From contig JAGQSC010000027.1 in assembly GCA_020439745.1 (NCBI GenBank), positions 62,001-126,000 on the forward strand: a stretch of 64,000 bases of DNA, in the 5' to 3' direction. Below are positions 37,303 through 46,452 of the stretch, piece by piece (the stretch's first letter is position 1; each line of letters begins with the position of its first letter). Below the pieces are notes generated by a model. The model was not told the origin of the DNA, ran no database searches, and saw only the letters and a list, made by a program, of their open reading frames with translations. This DNA comes from Acidobacteriota bacterium (GTDB lineage Bacteria > Acidobacteriota > Holophagae > Acanthopleuribacterales > Acanthopleuribacteraceae). The position numbers were made by a program, and so were the translations under genes.

Positions 37303-37827
37303 GCTGCGCAGATTGACGTTAAGGGGAGATCAACTGACCTTGAGATTGATGACATGCCCTATTTCCTGACTGCGGGGACTTATGGCCGCGGTGCATTGCG
37401 CATGGCGTTGAGCATTCTTCAAGCATCGGCGGGTACTGATGGGGAGGCTTGTGTCGGCGAGTTTATGGCCCTTGATGCTCAGGTAAGCAATGCTGTACCC
37501 CCAGTAACCTATCTTTGGTCGGTGGTTAGTGGACCCGATCTTTCGCCAACACAGTTTTCAGACACCATGGTGTTGCAGCCCAATTTCACTCCGACAGCGG
37601 CAGGATCCTACGTGTTGCAGTTGCGCGTTGAAGATCACAACGCCACGATAGAAGACACGGTCAACATATCCGTAGGCGATGTGGCAATCTTTCGTGGCCA
37701 GCAATTGGAAAGTTGGGCCAGTGCTGCAGGGGAACCCGAATTTTCTGAGTCGTTTGACTTGATTGACGATCAGCGCATCAACATGCTTGACCTCGTGTTG
37801 GCGCGGCAAACTACGGTCTGTCAGTGA
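37303..37827 (+). pseudogene. Truncated remnant of a secreted propeller-PKD protein
   Basis: The frame is open from 37303 (after TAG 37300-37302) to TGA at 37825-37827; the first ATG is at 37354, giving 157 residues. It reads like the tail of a larger exported protein. 'YFLTAGTYGRGALRM' matches the closing blade of BNR/sortilin-type propellers, where 'AGTYGRGVWR' is usual. A PKD-like domain follows ('ALDAQVSNAVPPVTYLWSVV' to 'GSYVLQLRVEDHN'), then a dockerin-like end ('FDLIDDQRINMLDLVLAR'). There is no signal peptide, and the rest of the propeller is missing, so it is probably a 5'-deleted gene. Its stop overlaps the start of the LytTR regulator gene (GTGA), so translation could still matter for coupling. 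A small intact protein is the alternative. Confidence 0.6.
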
Positions 37828-38528
37828 CGCTTCGTATCCTGGTCGTTGATGATGAGGCACCGGCGCGAGAGCGCCTGAAGCAGATCATCGCAGGTATTCC
37901 AGGATATGAAGTGGTCGGAGAAGCGCAAAACGGTAATCAGGTCGCTGAACTGGTGGCAACGTTAAAGCCTCAGGTCGTTTTGTTAGATATTCGCATGCCC
38001 GGGCTTTCTGGACTCGATCTGGCAGATCTGTTTGCAAAGCAGAGACAACACCTTGGCGTCATTTTTGTCACCGCTTATGATCAACATGCGGTCGATGCTT
38101 TTGACCTGGATGTGGACGATTACATCACCAAGCCCATCCGACCGAGTCGGCTGGAGCGAGCGCTGGGTAGAGTGCGCGAACGTTTACAAGTAGACAGCGA
38201 GCCCGTTAGGACTTTGGCCATTCCTGTTCTTGATCAATGGGTTTTTCTGGAGTTGAAAGACGTGATGTACGCCGTGGTGCAATCTGGTAGTTTGGACATT
38301 CATACCGGTGATCGGGTCTATTACGTACCCTGGACGTTGTCTCAACTTGAGGAGAAGATGGGACATAGACATGCGTTCGTGAAAGCGAACCGGCAAACAC
38401 TGGTCAATCTGAGCTATGCCCACAGTTTGGCGATTAATGAGTCCGGTACGGGTCTTTTGAAACTGCAAAACGGTGATCGGATCGCTACATCACGAACCGC
38501 GACTCGGCTCATCAAGTCGCGTTTTTGA
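37824..38528 (+). CDS. LytTR-family response regulator
   Basis: The 234-residue regulator has a receiver domain (about 1-120) with acidic pocket 'VVDDEAPARERL', phospho-site Asp in 'VVLLDIRMPGLSG', and the Thr/Lys switch in 'FVTAYDQHAVDAF' and 'DYITKPIRPSRLE'. The C-terminal LytTR DNA-binding domain (about 130-234) ends with 'FVKANRQTLVNLSYAHSLAI'. It most likely binds paired direct repeats. The start GTG overlaps the preceding stop without a strong ribosome binding site. Its partner is probably the LytS-type kinase at 40648. Confidence 0.92.
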   Translation: MTLRILVVDDEAPARERLKQIIAGIPGYEVVGEAQNGNQVAELVATLKPQVVLLDIRMPGLSGLDLADLFAKQRQHLGVIFVTAYDQHAVDAFDLDVDDYITKPIRPSRLERALGRVRERLQVDSEPVRTLAIPVLDQWVFLELKDVMYAVVQSGSLDIHTGDRVYYVPWTLSQLEEKMGHRHAFVKANRQTLVNLSYAHSLAINESGTGLLKLQNGDRIATSRTATRLIKSRF

Positions 38529-38672
38529 ACAGACCCTCAGAGCTCAAGAAAACCGTTCAAGTCCGCTTTCCGACCGTTCGCAGAGGTGTTCCAGCCACTG
38601 ACACGTTTGGGTTGAAATAGTCGCCATTTGCTTTCGTACCATATTCACATCTCATAGAACACGGAGGTTTTT

Positions 38673-39587
38673 ATGTGGTTGTTCATGATGGTTTGGATGG
38701 GTTCGTTGGACCAGGCAAAAACGTTACTCGATTCCGGCAAACCGGCCGAAGCTGTAGCCATGCTGACCGATTTGGCTGACTCAGAACCGAACGCTTTAAG
38801 ATTGCTCATCACGGCATCTGATAGGTGCGGTGACTTTGAGACTGGACTGGCTAAAAGCGATCAAGCGCTTGAGGCGTTTCCAGAAGATAGTTTTTTGCAT
38901 GTTGAAGTCGCGTCGCTGTACCGAGCTAAGTTCACCGAGAACCCTATGGGCTGGATGACTGGGCGATCCAGGTATATCGATCTGCTCACGCGTGCCATTG
39001 AGTTGGATGCCGACAATCAAGCCGCCTACTTGGGCCTCATTGGCTTCTATGCCAATGCGCCCAGTATGGTAGGTGGCAGTGTGGAGGAAGCTCTAAAATG
39101 GTGCGACGCATTGGAACATGTGGATATAACCGCTGGAATGTTGCAGAGAGCCAATGTCTATGTCGGCCAAAAAGACGAAAAAAAATGGCGTGAAATACTT
39201 GCCCCGATGATGGAATCTTCAAACGACCCTAGAGTGGGCTTTACCTATGGGATGGCACTGCAATCTGTGGATGATTACCATGGAGCCGCAAAAGCTTTCG
39301 ATAAAGGGGCACAGGCTGGGCATGCGCCATCTATCTACCAAGCAGGCCGCAGTCGTGTCTTGGGTGAATTCGAGGTTGAAAAGGCGGTGGCATGGTTTGA
39401 CGCGTATCTGAAGCTCGAACAAACCCAAACCGAATACACCATTGGCGCTTACAAACGTTTGGGTCAGGCCTACGAAATGTTGGATCAAAAGGCGCTGGCC
39501 CGCGAGGCCTACCAGTCAGCCTTGAAACTGGATCCCGAAGACAAAGAAGCCAAGTCGTCACTCAAGAAACTTGGGGTATCGCAATGA
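38673..39587 (+). CDS. Exported TPR-repeat protein
   Basis: The 304-residue protein starts at ATG behind a GGAGG site. Its N-terminus (MWLFMMVWMGSL) is a short hydrophobic segment that could act as a signal or anchor. The rest consists of tetratricopeptide-type repeats ('AKTLLDSGKPAEAVAMLTDL', 'AYKRLGQAYEMLDQKALARE'). No catalytic motif is seen. It overlaps the following beta-propeller gene by four bases and is inserted between the two halves of a LytTR/LytS two-component system. Confidence 0.82.
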   Translation: MWLFMMVWMGSLDQAKTLLDSGKPAEAVAMLTDLADSEPNALRLLITASDRCGDFETGLAKSDQALEAFPEDSFLHVEVASLYRAKFTENPMGWMTGRSRYIDLLTRAIELDADNQAAYLGLIGFYANAPSMVGGSVEEALKWCDALEHVDITAGMLQRANVYVGQKDEKKWREILAPMMESSNDPRVGFTYGMALQSVDDYHGAAKAFDKGAQAGHAPSIYQAGRSRVLGEFEVEKAVAWFDAYLKLEQTQTEYTIGAYKRLGQAYEMLDQKALAREAYQSALKLDPEDKEAKSSLKKLGVSQ

Positions 39588-40651
39588 ACGCACTGATGTG
39601 TCTCTTGTTGGTTGCTGGATCAGAGCTGTGGCAGACCGATCCTGCACGCCAAGATTGGGCGATCTTGGGGTCTCAAGTATCGTTGGCAACGTTGAAGGGC
39701 GAAGGGATTTGCCTTCTTGACGCGGACAACCACCGTGTCATTGTCATTGGCCGCAGCGGTGAAAACCTGGTTGAGTTTGGCCGTAAGGGACTTGGACCTG
39801 GAGAGTTTCAGGCACCAGCCGCCATCGCAGTACATGGAGACAGGGTTGCCGTGTTTGATAGCATTCGAGGAAACGTCGCATGGTTTTCGAAAGCAGGTAC
39901 CTACTTGGAGGATCAGAGGCTACCTGCAGGCACGGTGTCTGTGTTTCAACCAAGTGTATTTTCTGATGGGTCGCTGTTGGTCACGTCGGTTCGCCTGAAT
40001 GCGCAGTTCCTGCAATCCTATGCGCTGGAATTCTGTGCGCCCGACTTTTCTGAGACCAAGACCATGGTCGAACGAACGGCTCCACCCACGGACTGGTCAC
40101 GTATGAACGACACACACGTAATCATTGAATACCTGGTTGGGCAGTTTGAAACCTTGGCAGCTGGTATCCCCATGGGTCTTGCCTTGGCACAAGACATGGT
40201 GGTTGTGTCGCCGGATCATCCTTTCGGATACCGGATAGACGCAAACGGCTTGGAAACGCCGCTCAAGTGGTCTTGCCAGCCCAGACCTTGGTCCGACGGG
40301 GACAAGAACGAACAGTGCCGTGCCATTGCTGATCGAATCGCCGCCAATGCTCCGTTTGGGTCGTTAATTACCGATCTGGTTATTCAGAAGGCAATCGAAC
40401 AAAGCGACCTGCCTGAAGTGAGGGCCCCCGTAGACGCTATGGTGCCCATGGATGCTGGGTTCGCATTGCTCGTCGTCGACCAACAAAGCGGCGTTTTTCC
40501 AGATCTAGTGTTTTTTGATGTCCGTGGCAATGAGCAGTCGAGGGTTGATTATGTGGGTCCCACGACAGCGCTAGCCATTGACGGTGATGTGGTTTACGCT
40601 GCTGGGATTGACGAACATGACGAGATGATTGTATCGGCTCGCAGTAGGTGA
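39584..40651 (+). CDS. Exported beta-propeller (NHL/6-blade-like) protein
   Basis: The 355-residue protein has a short hydrophobic leader (MNALMCLLLVAG) and propeller repeats: 'GICLLDADNHRVIVIGRSGE', then 'FGRKGLGPGEFQAPAAIAV', then 'GDRVAVFDSIRGNVAWFSKA'. This is the pattern of the 6-bladed beta-propeller family common in Bacteroidota and Acidobacteriota. It overlaps both neighbours by four bases (TPR gene before, LytS-type kinase after), so production is coupled to the kinase. It might act as an extracytoplasmic sensor partner (inference). Confidence 0.83.
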   Translation: MNALMCLLLVAGSELWQTDPARQDWAILGSQVSLATLKGEGICLLDADNHRVIVIGRSGENLVEFGRKGLGPGEFQAPAAIAVHGDRVAVFDSIRGNVAWFSKAGTYLEDQRLPAGTVSVFQPSVFSDGSLLVTSVRLNAQFLQSYALEFCAPDFSETKTMVERTAPPTDWSRMNDTHVIIEYLVGQFETLAAGIPMGLALAQDMVVVSPDHPFGYRIDANGLETPLKWSCQPRPWSDGDKNEQCRAIADRIAANAPFGSLITDLVIQKAIEQSDLPEVRAPVDAMVPMDAGFALLVVDQQSGVFPDLVFFDVRGNEQSRVDYVGPTTALAIDGDVVYAAGIDEHDEMIVSARSR

Positions 40652-41793
40652 TCGTGAATCAGTTCAGCGCCTTTTTGAGGTCTAAGACTCTTAGACATGC
40701 CACCACCGAGGCGGCAATTTGGGGGGCCCTGGCCTCGCCATTGGTTTCCTTTTTGTTGTCTGGGGGGCTCGAGCGGCCTGGGAGGGTTTTGGAGAGTTGG
40801 AGCCATCAGCTGGGAATACTGTGGTGGGCTTTGCCGCTGATCGGTGTGATTTGGTCCACGACCATCAATTTCGGTGCCCAATTGCTCCGTCACTATGTCA
40901 TTCCACTGATACCTCAGCAGTGGGGTGGATTCAGAATCGGCTGGGCCTGCAGCATGGCCGGTGTGGTGGTGGGTGCAGCATGCATGTGGGTGATCATGGG
41001 TTTGTGTCAAGGCGTGCTAGGGTTTCAGGTGTCCCGTTCCGGCTCAGAGTGGACACAAGCAGGCATTGCCGGGTTACTGGGTGTGGTATTCGCAAACATG
41101 TTTTACGCCTTTCATGAAAACGATATGGAAATCAAGAAGGCGCAACACAACGAGGCGGAACTGGAGCGGCAATACCGACTGAATGAACTGATGACCATGA
41201 ATATGCGCATTCGCCCCCACTTCTTTTTCAATTCGTTGAACACCCTGGCCTCCCTTGTGAGCTCCGACCCAGATCGAGCGCAGTTTTTTCTCAACGATCT
41301 TGGTGATCTGTTTCGCATGAGTTTTGCCCATGGAGAAAAAGACCATATGGGGCCTTGGGAGGATGAACTGGCGATTACCGAAGCCTATCTCATGCTGGAG
41401 AAAACCAGGTTTGGAAGTCGGCTCAATTGGCAAGTTGAAGTCAATGCATCGAGCCATGACCCGTTCCCTGCATTCTTTTTGCAACCACTTGTTGAGAACG
41501 CGGTTCACCACGGTATTAGTCAAAGACCGGATGGGGGAACGTTGCGAATCTTTGGTCAGTTTGTCGATGGTCATTGGTCGCTAGCCATGACCAATGATGT
41601 TGAGACCGATATGGAGCCCGTGATCGAAGATGGGCACGCGCTAGGTGTCTTGAAACGCAGAGCTGAATTGATGAATGGACGTTTGGATGCGACCTGTTCA
41701 AACGGCGTTTTTGAGGTACATGTCTCATTTGATGTATTGCCCATCAAATCGAACGTGACAGAAGTCATGGAAATCACGTCGCGCGCACCCTAA
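40648..41793 (+). CDS. LytS-type sensor histidine kinase
   Basis: The 381-residue membrane kinase has about four hydrophobic segments in its first 155 residues, then the His_kinase domain signature 'RIRPHFFFNSLNTLASLVSS' with phospho-His in 'RPHFFFN'. 'FFLQPLVENAVHHGI' is the N box, and 'NGRLDATCSNGVFEVHVS' closes the ATPase part; the usual second glycine box is shortened. This family partners LytTR regulators such as the one at 37824. GTG at 40648 overlaps the previous stop; GTG at 40654 is an alternative start. Confidence 0.9.
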   Translation: MIVNQFSAFLRSKTLRHATTEAAIWGALASPLVSFLLSGGLERPGRVLESWSHQLGILWWALPLIGVIWSTTINFGAQLLRHYVIPLIPQQWGGFRIGWACSMAGVVVGAACMWVIMGLCQGVLGFQVSRSGSEWTQAGIAGLLGVVFANMFYAFHENDMEIKKAQHNEAELERQYRLNELMTMNMRIRPHFFFNSLNTLASLVSSDPDRAQFFLNDLGDLFRMSFAHGEKDHMGPWEDELAITEAYLMLEKTRFGSRLNWQVEVNASSHDPFPAFFLQPLVENAVHHGISQRPDGGTLRIFGQFVDGHWSLAMTNDVETDMEPVIEDGHALGVLKRRAELMNGRLDATCSNGVFEVHVSFDVLPIKSNVTEVMEITSRAP

Positions 41794-41813
41794 CCTTGAT
41801 ACAGGAGGTTGCA

Positions 41814-44261
41814 TTGCGTTTGGTCTCTCTCTTTTTTGTCGGTTCCGTCTATATCGGTGCACAGTGTCCCACAAACTTGGCTGATGCTTATCCAGATTGG
41901 CCACAGATATCGGTCGTTGATCTGGTGTTCATTGAAATGAACATGCCCAGTTGGGTGCTTTGGGACGGCAGCCCTCAGCCCATCAATGATGCGCCTGCGG
42001 TCACGTTGATGGGCGATATCGACCAACTGACACCAAGTACCTTTACCGTGCGCCACACGTGCAATGTGTCTAGTGTTACCGCCCAAACATCGGACGGCAC
42101 GCTGATGTTGGTGTCCAGCAATGCCCTCGACGCGACCACAATTGAAACGATCTGGTCTTTCACGGCAACGCTGCCAGGAACCTCACAAGTGACGATTCAG
42201 TTGGAGGACCCATCAGTCCTGGCTCAGGGCATTCTGCAGTTCAATGTGATTGCGTTGCCCACGCGCACGCTGACAGTGTCCCTGTCTGCAGGTGTTTCTG
42301 GGTTTCCCAGTACCACAGCGGATTACCCGGTCAATAGCTTGGTGGACTACAGCTACATGGCAGATACCTGCTACGAGAATCTGACGGTTACGTTGGATGC
42401 GATACCTGTTGCAGCCAGTGGACAGGTATTGATGGATGACAATCGCGCTTTGAACGTAACCGCCGAATTGCGTGTTCAGGACGTTACCGTCAATTCGACA
42501 GCTGGTGGCACCACCAATCGCGATGGATCCAATCCCGTTAATTGCGGGGACGATTTGTCGATCACAGCCACCCCTAACGGTGGATTTTTCTTTTCGGGTT
42601 GGAGTGGCGACGCCACAGGAACCGCCAACCCCTTGCTTCTCACAAATATTCAACAGGACTTGAATATCACGGCGAATTTCATGCCCTTATCCACGATTGA
42701 CCTATCGGTTGGCCGCGTTGAGGTGATTCAAGGGACCACCATGTCTGCGCCCTATCGTGTGCATATCGCGGACAGGCCTGGCGTTGTCAGAGTGTTTACG
42801 ACGCTCATCGGCACGGCCTCTCAAGCGAATGTACAGGCACGCATGACACGATATGTCGGCGGAGTCGCTCAAGACAGCCTATTCGCTGATAACGGTCCTC
42901 GCACGCTCTCATCCACACCCAATGAAGGCGTGTTGAATGACACTTTGTATTTTCAATTGCCAGCCAGTTGGTTGAGTGTGGGTACGGAGTATGTGCTGGA
43001 ACTGGATCCACTCAATGCCATCCCAGAAATGAACGAATCCAATAATCGATATCCGGCTGTGGGCACGCAGAGCTTCGATTTCCAGGCTGTTGGGGCCATG
43101 AACGTGATGGTGGTGCCCATTCGCTACCAACGCAATGGGTCTGGCCCAACCTCAGAGCCAAACACGGCGAACCTCAACTACCTCACGTGGCTGCCGATTA
43201 AGGTCTATCCCACCCACGAAATCAACTACAGCGTCCATGCACCGGTCAACTTCACGGGCGACTTGCGTAATTCAAACGGTTGGAATGCCTTATTGACTCA
43301 AGTCAATAATATTCGCATTGCCGAGAACCCAAGTGGCACGATGGCCTATTACGGCTTGGTTGATTTCTTTACCATTGATGGCTGCCCTGGGAGCTGCCAG
43401 GCTGGACTGGGGTTTCGGCCGGGACGAGCCGCTGTGGGCTTTTCTGGCTGGGGGCCCGGTACCAATGAAGCCAGTGAAACCTTTACCCATGAACTGGGGC
43501 ATAACTACAATCGCCAGCATGCGCCCTGCGGTGTATCGCCATCCGACCCAGGTTATCCCTATGCCACGGCAGGAATCGGAACCTGGGGGCTTGATGTAGC
43601 CACGCTTTCCTTGAAGTCACCCACGCTGAAGGACTATATGTCCTACTGCAACCCGATCTGGACGTCCGACTACACCTACCGCAATATTTACACCTACCGG
43701 CAAGGTGTGAACTATAAAGAAAATCAGATGTTGAATGACGCCTGGGTCCTTGCAGGCTGGATGGACGCAACGGGGCTACACTTGGGACCCGTCATGAGAG
43801 GACAAGGTGTCGCCGCCTCGTCGCCAAGTGATACCGAATGGGTTCTTTTTGATCAAGGCGGTCGTGAAGTATCACGTGTGCCTTTGCAATTCACGGAGAT
43901 CGCTGATAGCGATGAGGAAAGCATCGGGTTTGTGGGTGTTGCCAACTACGATGCCAATGTGGTTGCCGCAGAGATTCGGCAAGGGTCTGTCGTGCTGGAA
44001 CGCATCGAAGCTGGCGGATCTCCTCGGATTGAGGCCTTCGTGGATGCGCAGGCGCGTGTCCAGTTGGGTGACCAACCGGAGGATCAACACATTGTGGCGC
44101 GTTTCTCGCCAGATGGCGTTCGTTGGCAAGTGTTGCAGATCTCAGAAGGTAAGCGTGAGATTCCCTTACGGCCCTCGCTGATTTGGGAAGCGACGTCACC
44201 CGTCCTAGAAATCGAGGCGATTCGCGGTTTTGAACGTCAAAAGTTACAGCTTTCACTGTAG
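41814..44261 (+). CDS. Secreted M66-like metzincin metallopeptidase
   Basis: I start at TTG 41814, five bases after the perfect AGGAGG at 41803-41808, giving 815 residues with a clean signal peptide (MRLVSLFFVGSVYIGA). Residues about 220-300 include an InlB-B-like repeat ('GGFFFSGWSGDATGTANPLL'); about 310-410 is a CARDB-type beta domain. The catalytic site is HELGHNYNRQH at 559-569, a metzincin-type zinc site in which the usual Gly is Asn. The Met-turn is DYMSYC at about 607-612, as in M66/StcE-like proteases ('MSYC-P-W-SDYTY'). The last 200 residues are beta-rich. It is probably released or surface-bound and digests proteins or glycoproteins. Confidence 0.88.
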   Translation: MRLVSLFFVGSVYIGAQCPTNLADAYPDWPQISVVDLVFIEMNMPSWVLWDGSPQPINDAPAVTLMGDIDQLTPSTFTVRHTCNVSSVTAQTSDGTLMLVSSNALDATTIETIWSFTATLPGTSQVTIQLEDPSVLAQGILQFNVIALPTRTLTVSLSAGVSGFPSTTADYPVNSLVDYSYMADTCYENLTVTLDAIPVAASGQVLMDDNRALNVTAELRVQDVTVNSTAGGTTNRDGSNPVNCGDDLSITATPNGGFFFSGWSGDATGTANPLLLTNIQQDLNITANFMPLSTIDLSVGRVEVIQGTTMSAPYRVHIADRPGVVRVFTTLIGTASQANVQARMTRYVGGVAQDSLFADNGPRTLSSTPNEGVLNDTLYFQLPASWLSVGTEYVLELDPLNAIPEMNESNNRYPAVGTQSFDFQAVGAMNVMVVPIRYQRNGSGPTSEPNTANLNYLTWLPIKVYPTHEINYSVHAPVNFTGDLRNSNGWNALLTQVNNIRIAENPSGTMAYYGLVDFFTIDGCPGSCQAGLGFRPGRAAVGFSGWGPGTNEASETFTHELGHNYNRQHAPCGVSPSDPGYPYATAGIGTWGLDVATLSLKSPTLKDYMSYCNPIWTSDYTYRNIYTYRQGVNYKENQMLNDAWVLAGWMDATGLHLGPVMRGQGVAASSPSDTEWVLFDQGGREVSRVPLQFTEIADSDEESIGFVGVANYDANVVAAEIRQGSVVLERIEAGGSPRIEAFVDAQARVQLGDQPEDQHIVARFSPDGVRWQVLQISEGKREIPLRPSLIWEATSPVLEIEAIRGFERQKLQLSL

Positions 44262-44269
44262 AATCACGT

Positions 44270-44334
44270 CAGACATAAACGCATGACCAGTTGTTTTGCG
44301 TAACTGATGAGATTTTCTTGCGTAACTATGTCTG
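44270..44334. repeat. Nested repeat element between two peptidase genes
   Basis: An 8-base inverted repeat, CAGACATA (44270-44277) and TATGTCTG (44327-44334), encloses a direct repeat of TTGCGTAACT at 44296-44305 and 44318-44327, spaced 22 bases start to start (two helical turns). It lies 33-97 bases before the prolyl oligopeptidase start. Direct repeats at two-turn spacing are typical of transcription factor sites, including LytTR regulators, one of which is encoded at 37824. No protein can be assigned. Confidence 0.4.
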
Positions 44335-44366
44335 GAAAAGTAGAAGCTGAGCTTCGGAGGTGATGG

Positions 44367-46448
44367 GTGCGTTTGATGAGTTTGTTCGCTTTGGGTCTGT
44401 GTGCGCTATGTGTTGTAGCAGACGAGACAACAGATCCGTTTATTTGGCTGGAAGATGTAACGGGCGAAAAGGCTTTGGCCTGGGTAGAGGCTCAAAACGA
44501 GGAGTCTCTGGCCGCATTGCAGGCCCGACCTGAATTTGAAGGATCGAAACAACATATTCTGGAGATTCTCAATTCGGATCAGAGACTGGCGATGCCATCC
44601 TATTTCGGTGGACAGGTGTACAACTTCTGGCGTGATGGCAACCATCAACGCGGTTTGGTGCGACGGACGTCACTTGAGTCCTACAAAACAGATCATCCAG
44701 ATTGGGAAATTGTCCTTGATCTGGATGCTTTGGCAAAGGCCGAAAACGAGAATTGGGTGTTCAAGGGCTATACCGTGCTTAAACCCGACTGTGATCGTGT
44801 GCTCATGCGTCTCTCCCGGGGTGGGGCCGATGCGACCGTGGTCCGCGAATTTGATTTGAAAACAAAAGCGTTTGTGAAAGATGGCTTCGCGTTACCGGAA
44901 GCCAAGTCGCGGACGGATTGGATGGATCGTGACCACCTATTGGTGGGTACGGACTATGGCGATGGTAGCCTGACGGATTCCGGGTATCCCAGGGTGATCA
45001 AACTGTGGCAAAGAGGTACTTCTCTGGCCGATGCCAAGACCATCTTTGAAGGTCAGAAGACCGATGTCGGTGTGTGGATTACCACTGATCGCGAGTACGA
45101 GAACAAGTGGGACCTGTTGACCCGCGCCATGACTTTCTACACCTCGGAGCATTTCCTGATTCAGGATGGAAAGTTGGTGAAACTCGACTTGCCGGAAGAC
45201 ATTCAACTTCATAGCGTGTTCAAAGGGCAGTTAGTGGTGGAGCTGAAGTCGGACTGGTTGAGCTATAAACAAGGCGCTGTAATCGCTGTGGATTTCAAGA
45301 AATTCTTGGCGGGTGATCGATCGTTCCAAACACTTTTCGAGCCAAATCCCAAGGGGTCAATTGGCAGTATTAGCCGCACTAAAAACATGCTGGTTGTGGT
45401 GGCTTCAAACAATGTGGCCAGCGAAGTCTTTCAGGTACGATTCGAGGCGGGTACCTGGCAAAAGGAGAAACTGGATTGGCCACAACCGGGCACCATCAAT
45501 ATGGTGGATCACATAGAAGGTACGGACCAATATTTTGTGCTGTTTACAGGATACCTCACACCCAATTCGCTGGTGATGATTGACGGTGAAAGCAAGCAAA
45601 TGCAGACCATCAAATCAGAACCGGCATTTTTTGACAGCGAACCCTATGTGGTGAAACAGTGGAATGCAACGGCGCCTGATGGCGTTTCTATTCCCTATTT
45701 CGCGATCATGCGTAAGGGCGTGAGCTTGGATGGCAATAATCCCACATTGCTTTATGGTTATGGTGGTTTTGAGGTCTCTCTGCTCCCGCGTTACAGCGGG
45801 ACTTTGGGTCAAGCTTGGTTGGAGCGGGGCGGCGTTTATGTCGTTGCCAATATTCGCGGTGGTGGTGAGTTTGGCCCTCAGTGGCATCAGGCTGCATTGA
45901 AAAAGAACCGCCATATTGCCTTCAACGACTTTATTTCGGTGGCTGAAGATCTGATCAAACGAAAAGTGACATCCGCAGACAAACTGGGTATTCGCGGTGG
46001 CAGTAACGGCGGACTTCTGGTGGGTACTTGTTTTACGATGCGGCCAGACCTCTTTAAAGCCGTCGTGTGTCAGGTGCCGCTGCTGGATATGCAGCGATAC
46101 TCGAAATTATTGGCAGGCGCCAGTTGGATGGGTGAGTATGGCGACCCTGACGATCCCGATATGTGGTCGTACATCAGGACTTATTCACCGTACCATAACC
46201 TCAAGAGCGAAGTGTCTTACCCCAAAGTGTTCTTCACGACGTCCACGCGCGACGACCGGGTTCATCCGGCCCATGCGCGCAAGATGGTGGCGAAGATGAA
46301 ACAACTCGGTCATTCCGTCTACTACTACGAAAACACGGAAGGTGGCCATGCGGGCGCAGCCAATAATGAACAGCGCGCTATGGCTGAAGCACTTATTTAC
46401 AGCTATCTAGCCGAACAGTTGATGAATCCGACTGCAAGCGACATGTAA
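44367..46448 (+). CDS. Prolyl oligopeptidase (S9A), exported
   Basis: This 693-residue serine peptidase cleaves after proline in short peptides. It has a signal-like leader (LMSLFALGLCALCVVA), an N-terminal 'DPFIWLEDVTGEKALAWVE' typical of the family, a seven-bladed propeller region and a C-terminal alpha/beta hydrolase domain. The triad is Ser546 in 'GGSNGGLLVG', Asp629 or 630 in 'TRDDRVHPAHARKM', and His661 in 'EGGHAGAAN'. The GTG start follows GGAGGTGAT. It lies 105 bases after the M66-like peptidase, so this part of the window is geared to extracellular protein breakdown. Confidence 0.95.
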   Translation: MRLMSLFALGLCALCVVADETTDPFIWLEDVTGEKALAWVEAQNEESLAALQARPEFEGSKQHILEILNSDQRLAMPSYFGGQVYNFWRDGNHQRGLVRRTSLESYKTDHPDWEIVLDLDALAKAENENWVFKGYTVLKPDCDRVLMRLSRGGADATVVREFDLKTKAFVKDGFALPEAKSRTDWMDRDHLLVGTDYGDGSLTDSGYPRVIKLWQRGTSLADAKTIFEGQKTDVGVWITTDREYENKWDLLTRAMTFYTSEHFLIQDGKLVKLDLPEDIQLHSVFKGQLVVELKSDWLSYKQGAVIAVDFKKFLAGDRSFQTLFEPNPKGSIGSISRTKNMLVVVASNNVASEVFQVRFEAGTWQKEKLDWPQPGTINMVDHIEGTDQYFVLFTGYLTPNSLVMIDGESKQMQTIKSEPAFFDSEPYVVKQWNATAPDGVSIPYFAIMRKGVSLDGNNPTLLYGYGGFEVSLLPRYSGTLGQAWLERGGVYVVANIRGGGEFGPQWHQAALKKNRHIAFNDFISVAEDLIKRKVTSADKLGIRGGSNGGLLVGTCFTMRPDLFKAVVCQVPLLDMQRYSKLLAGASWMGEYGDPDDPDMWSYIRTYSPYHNLKSEVSYPKVFFTTSTRDDRVHPAHARKMVAKMKQLGHSVYYYENTEGGHAGAANNEQRAMAEALIYSYLAEQLMNPTASDM

Positions 46449-46452
46449 TGAA

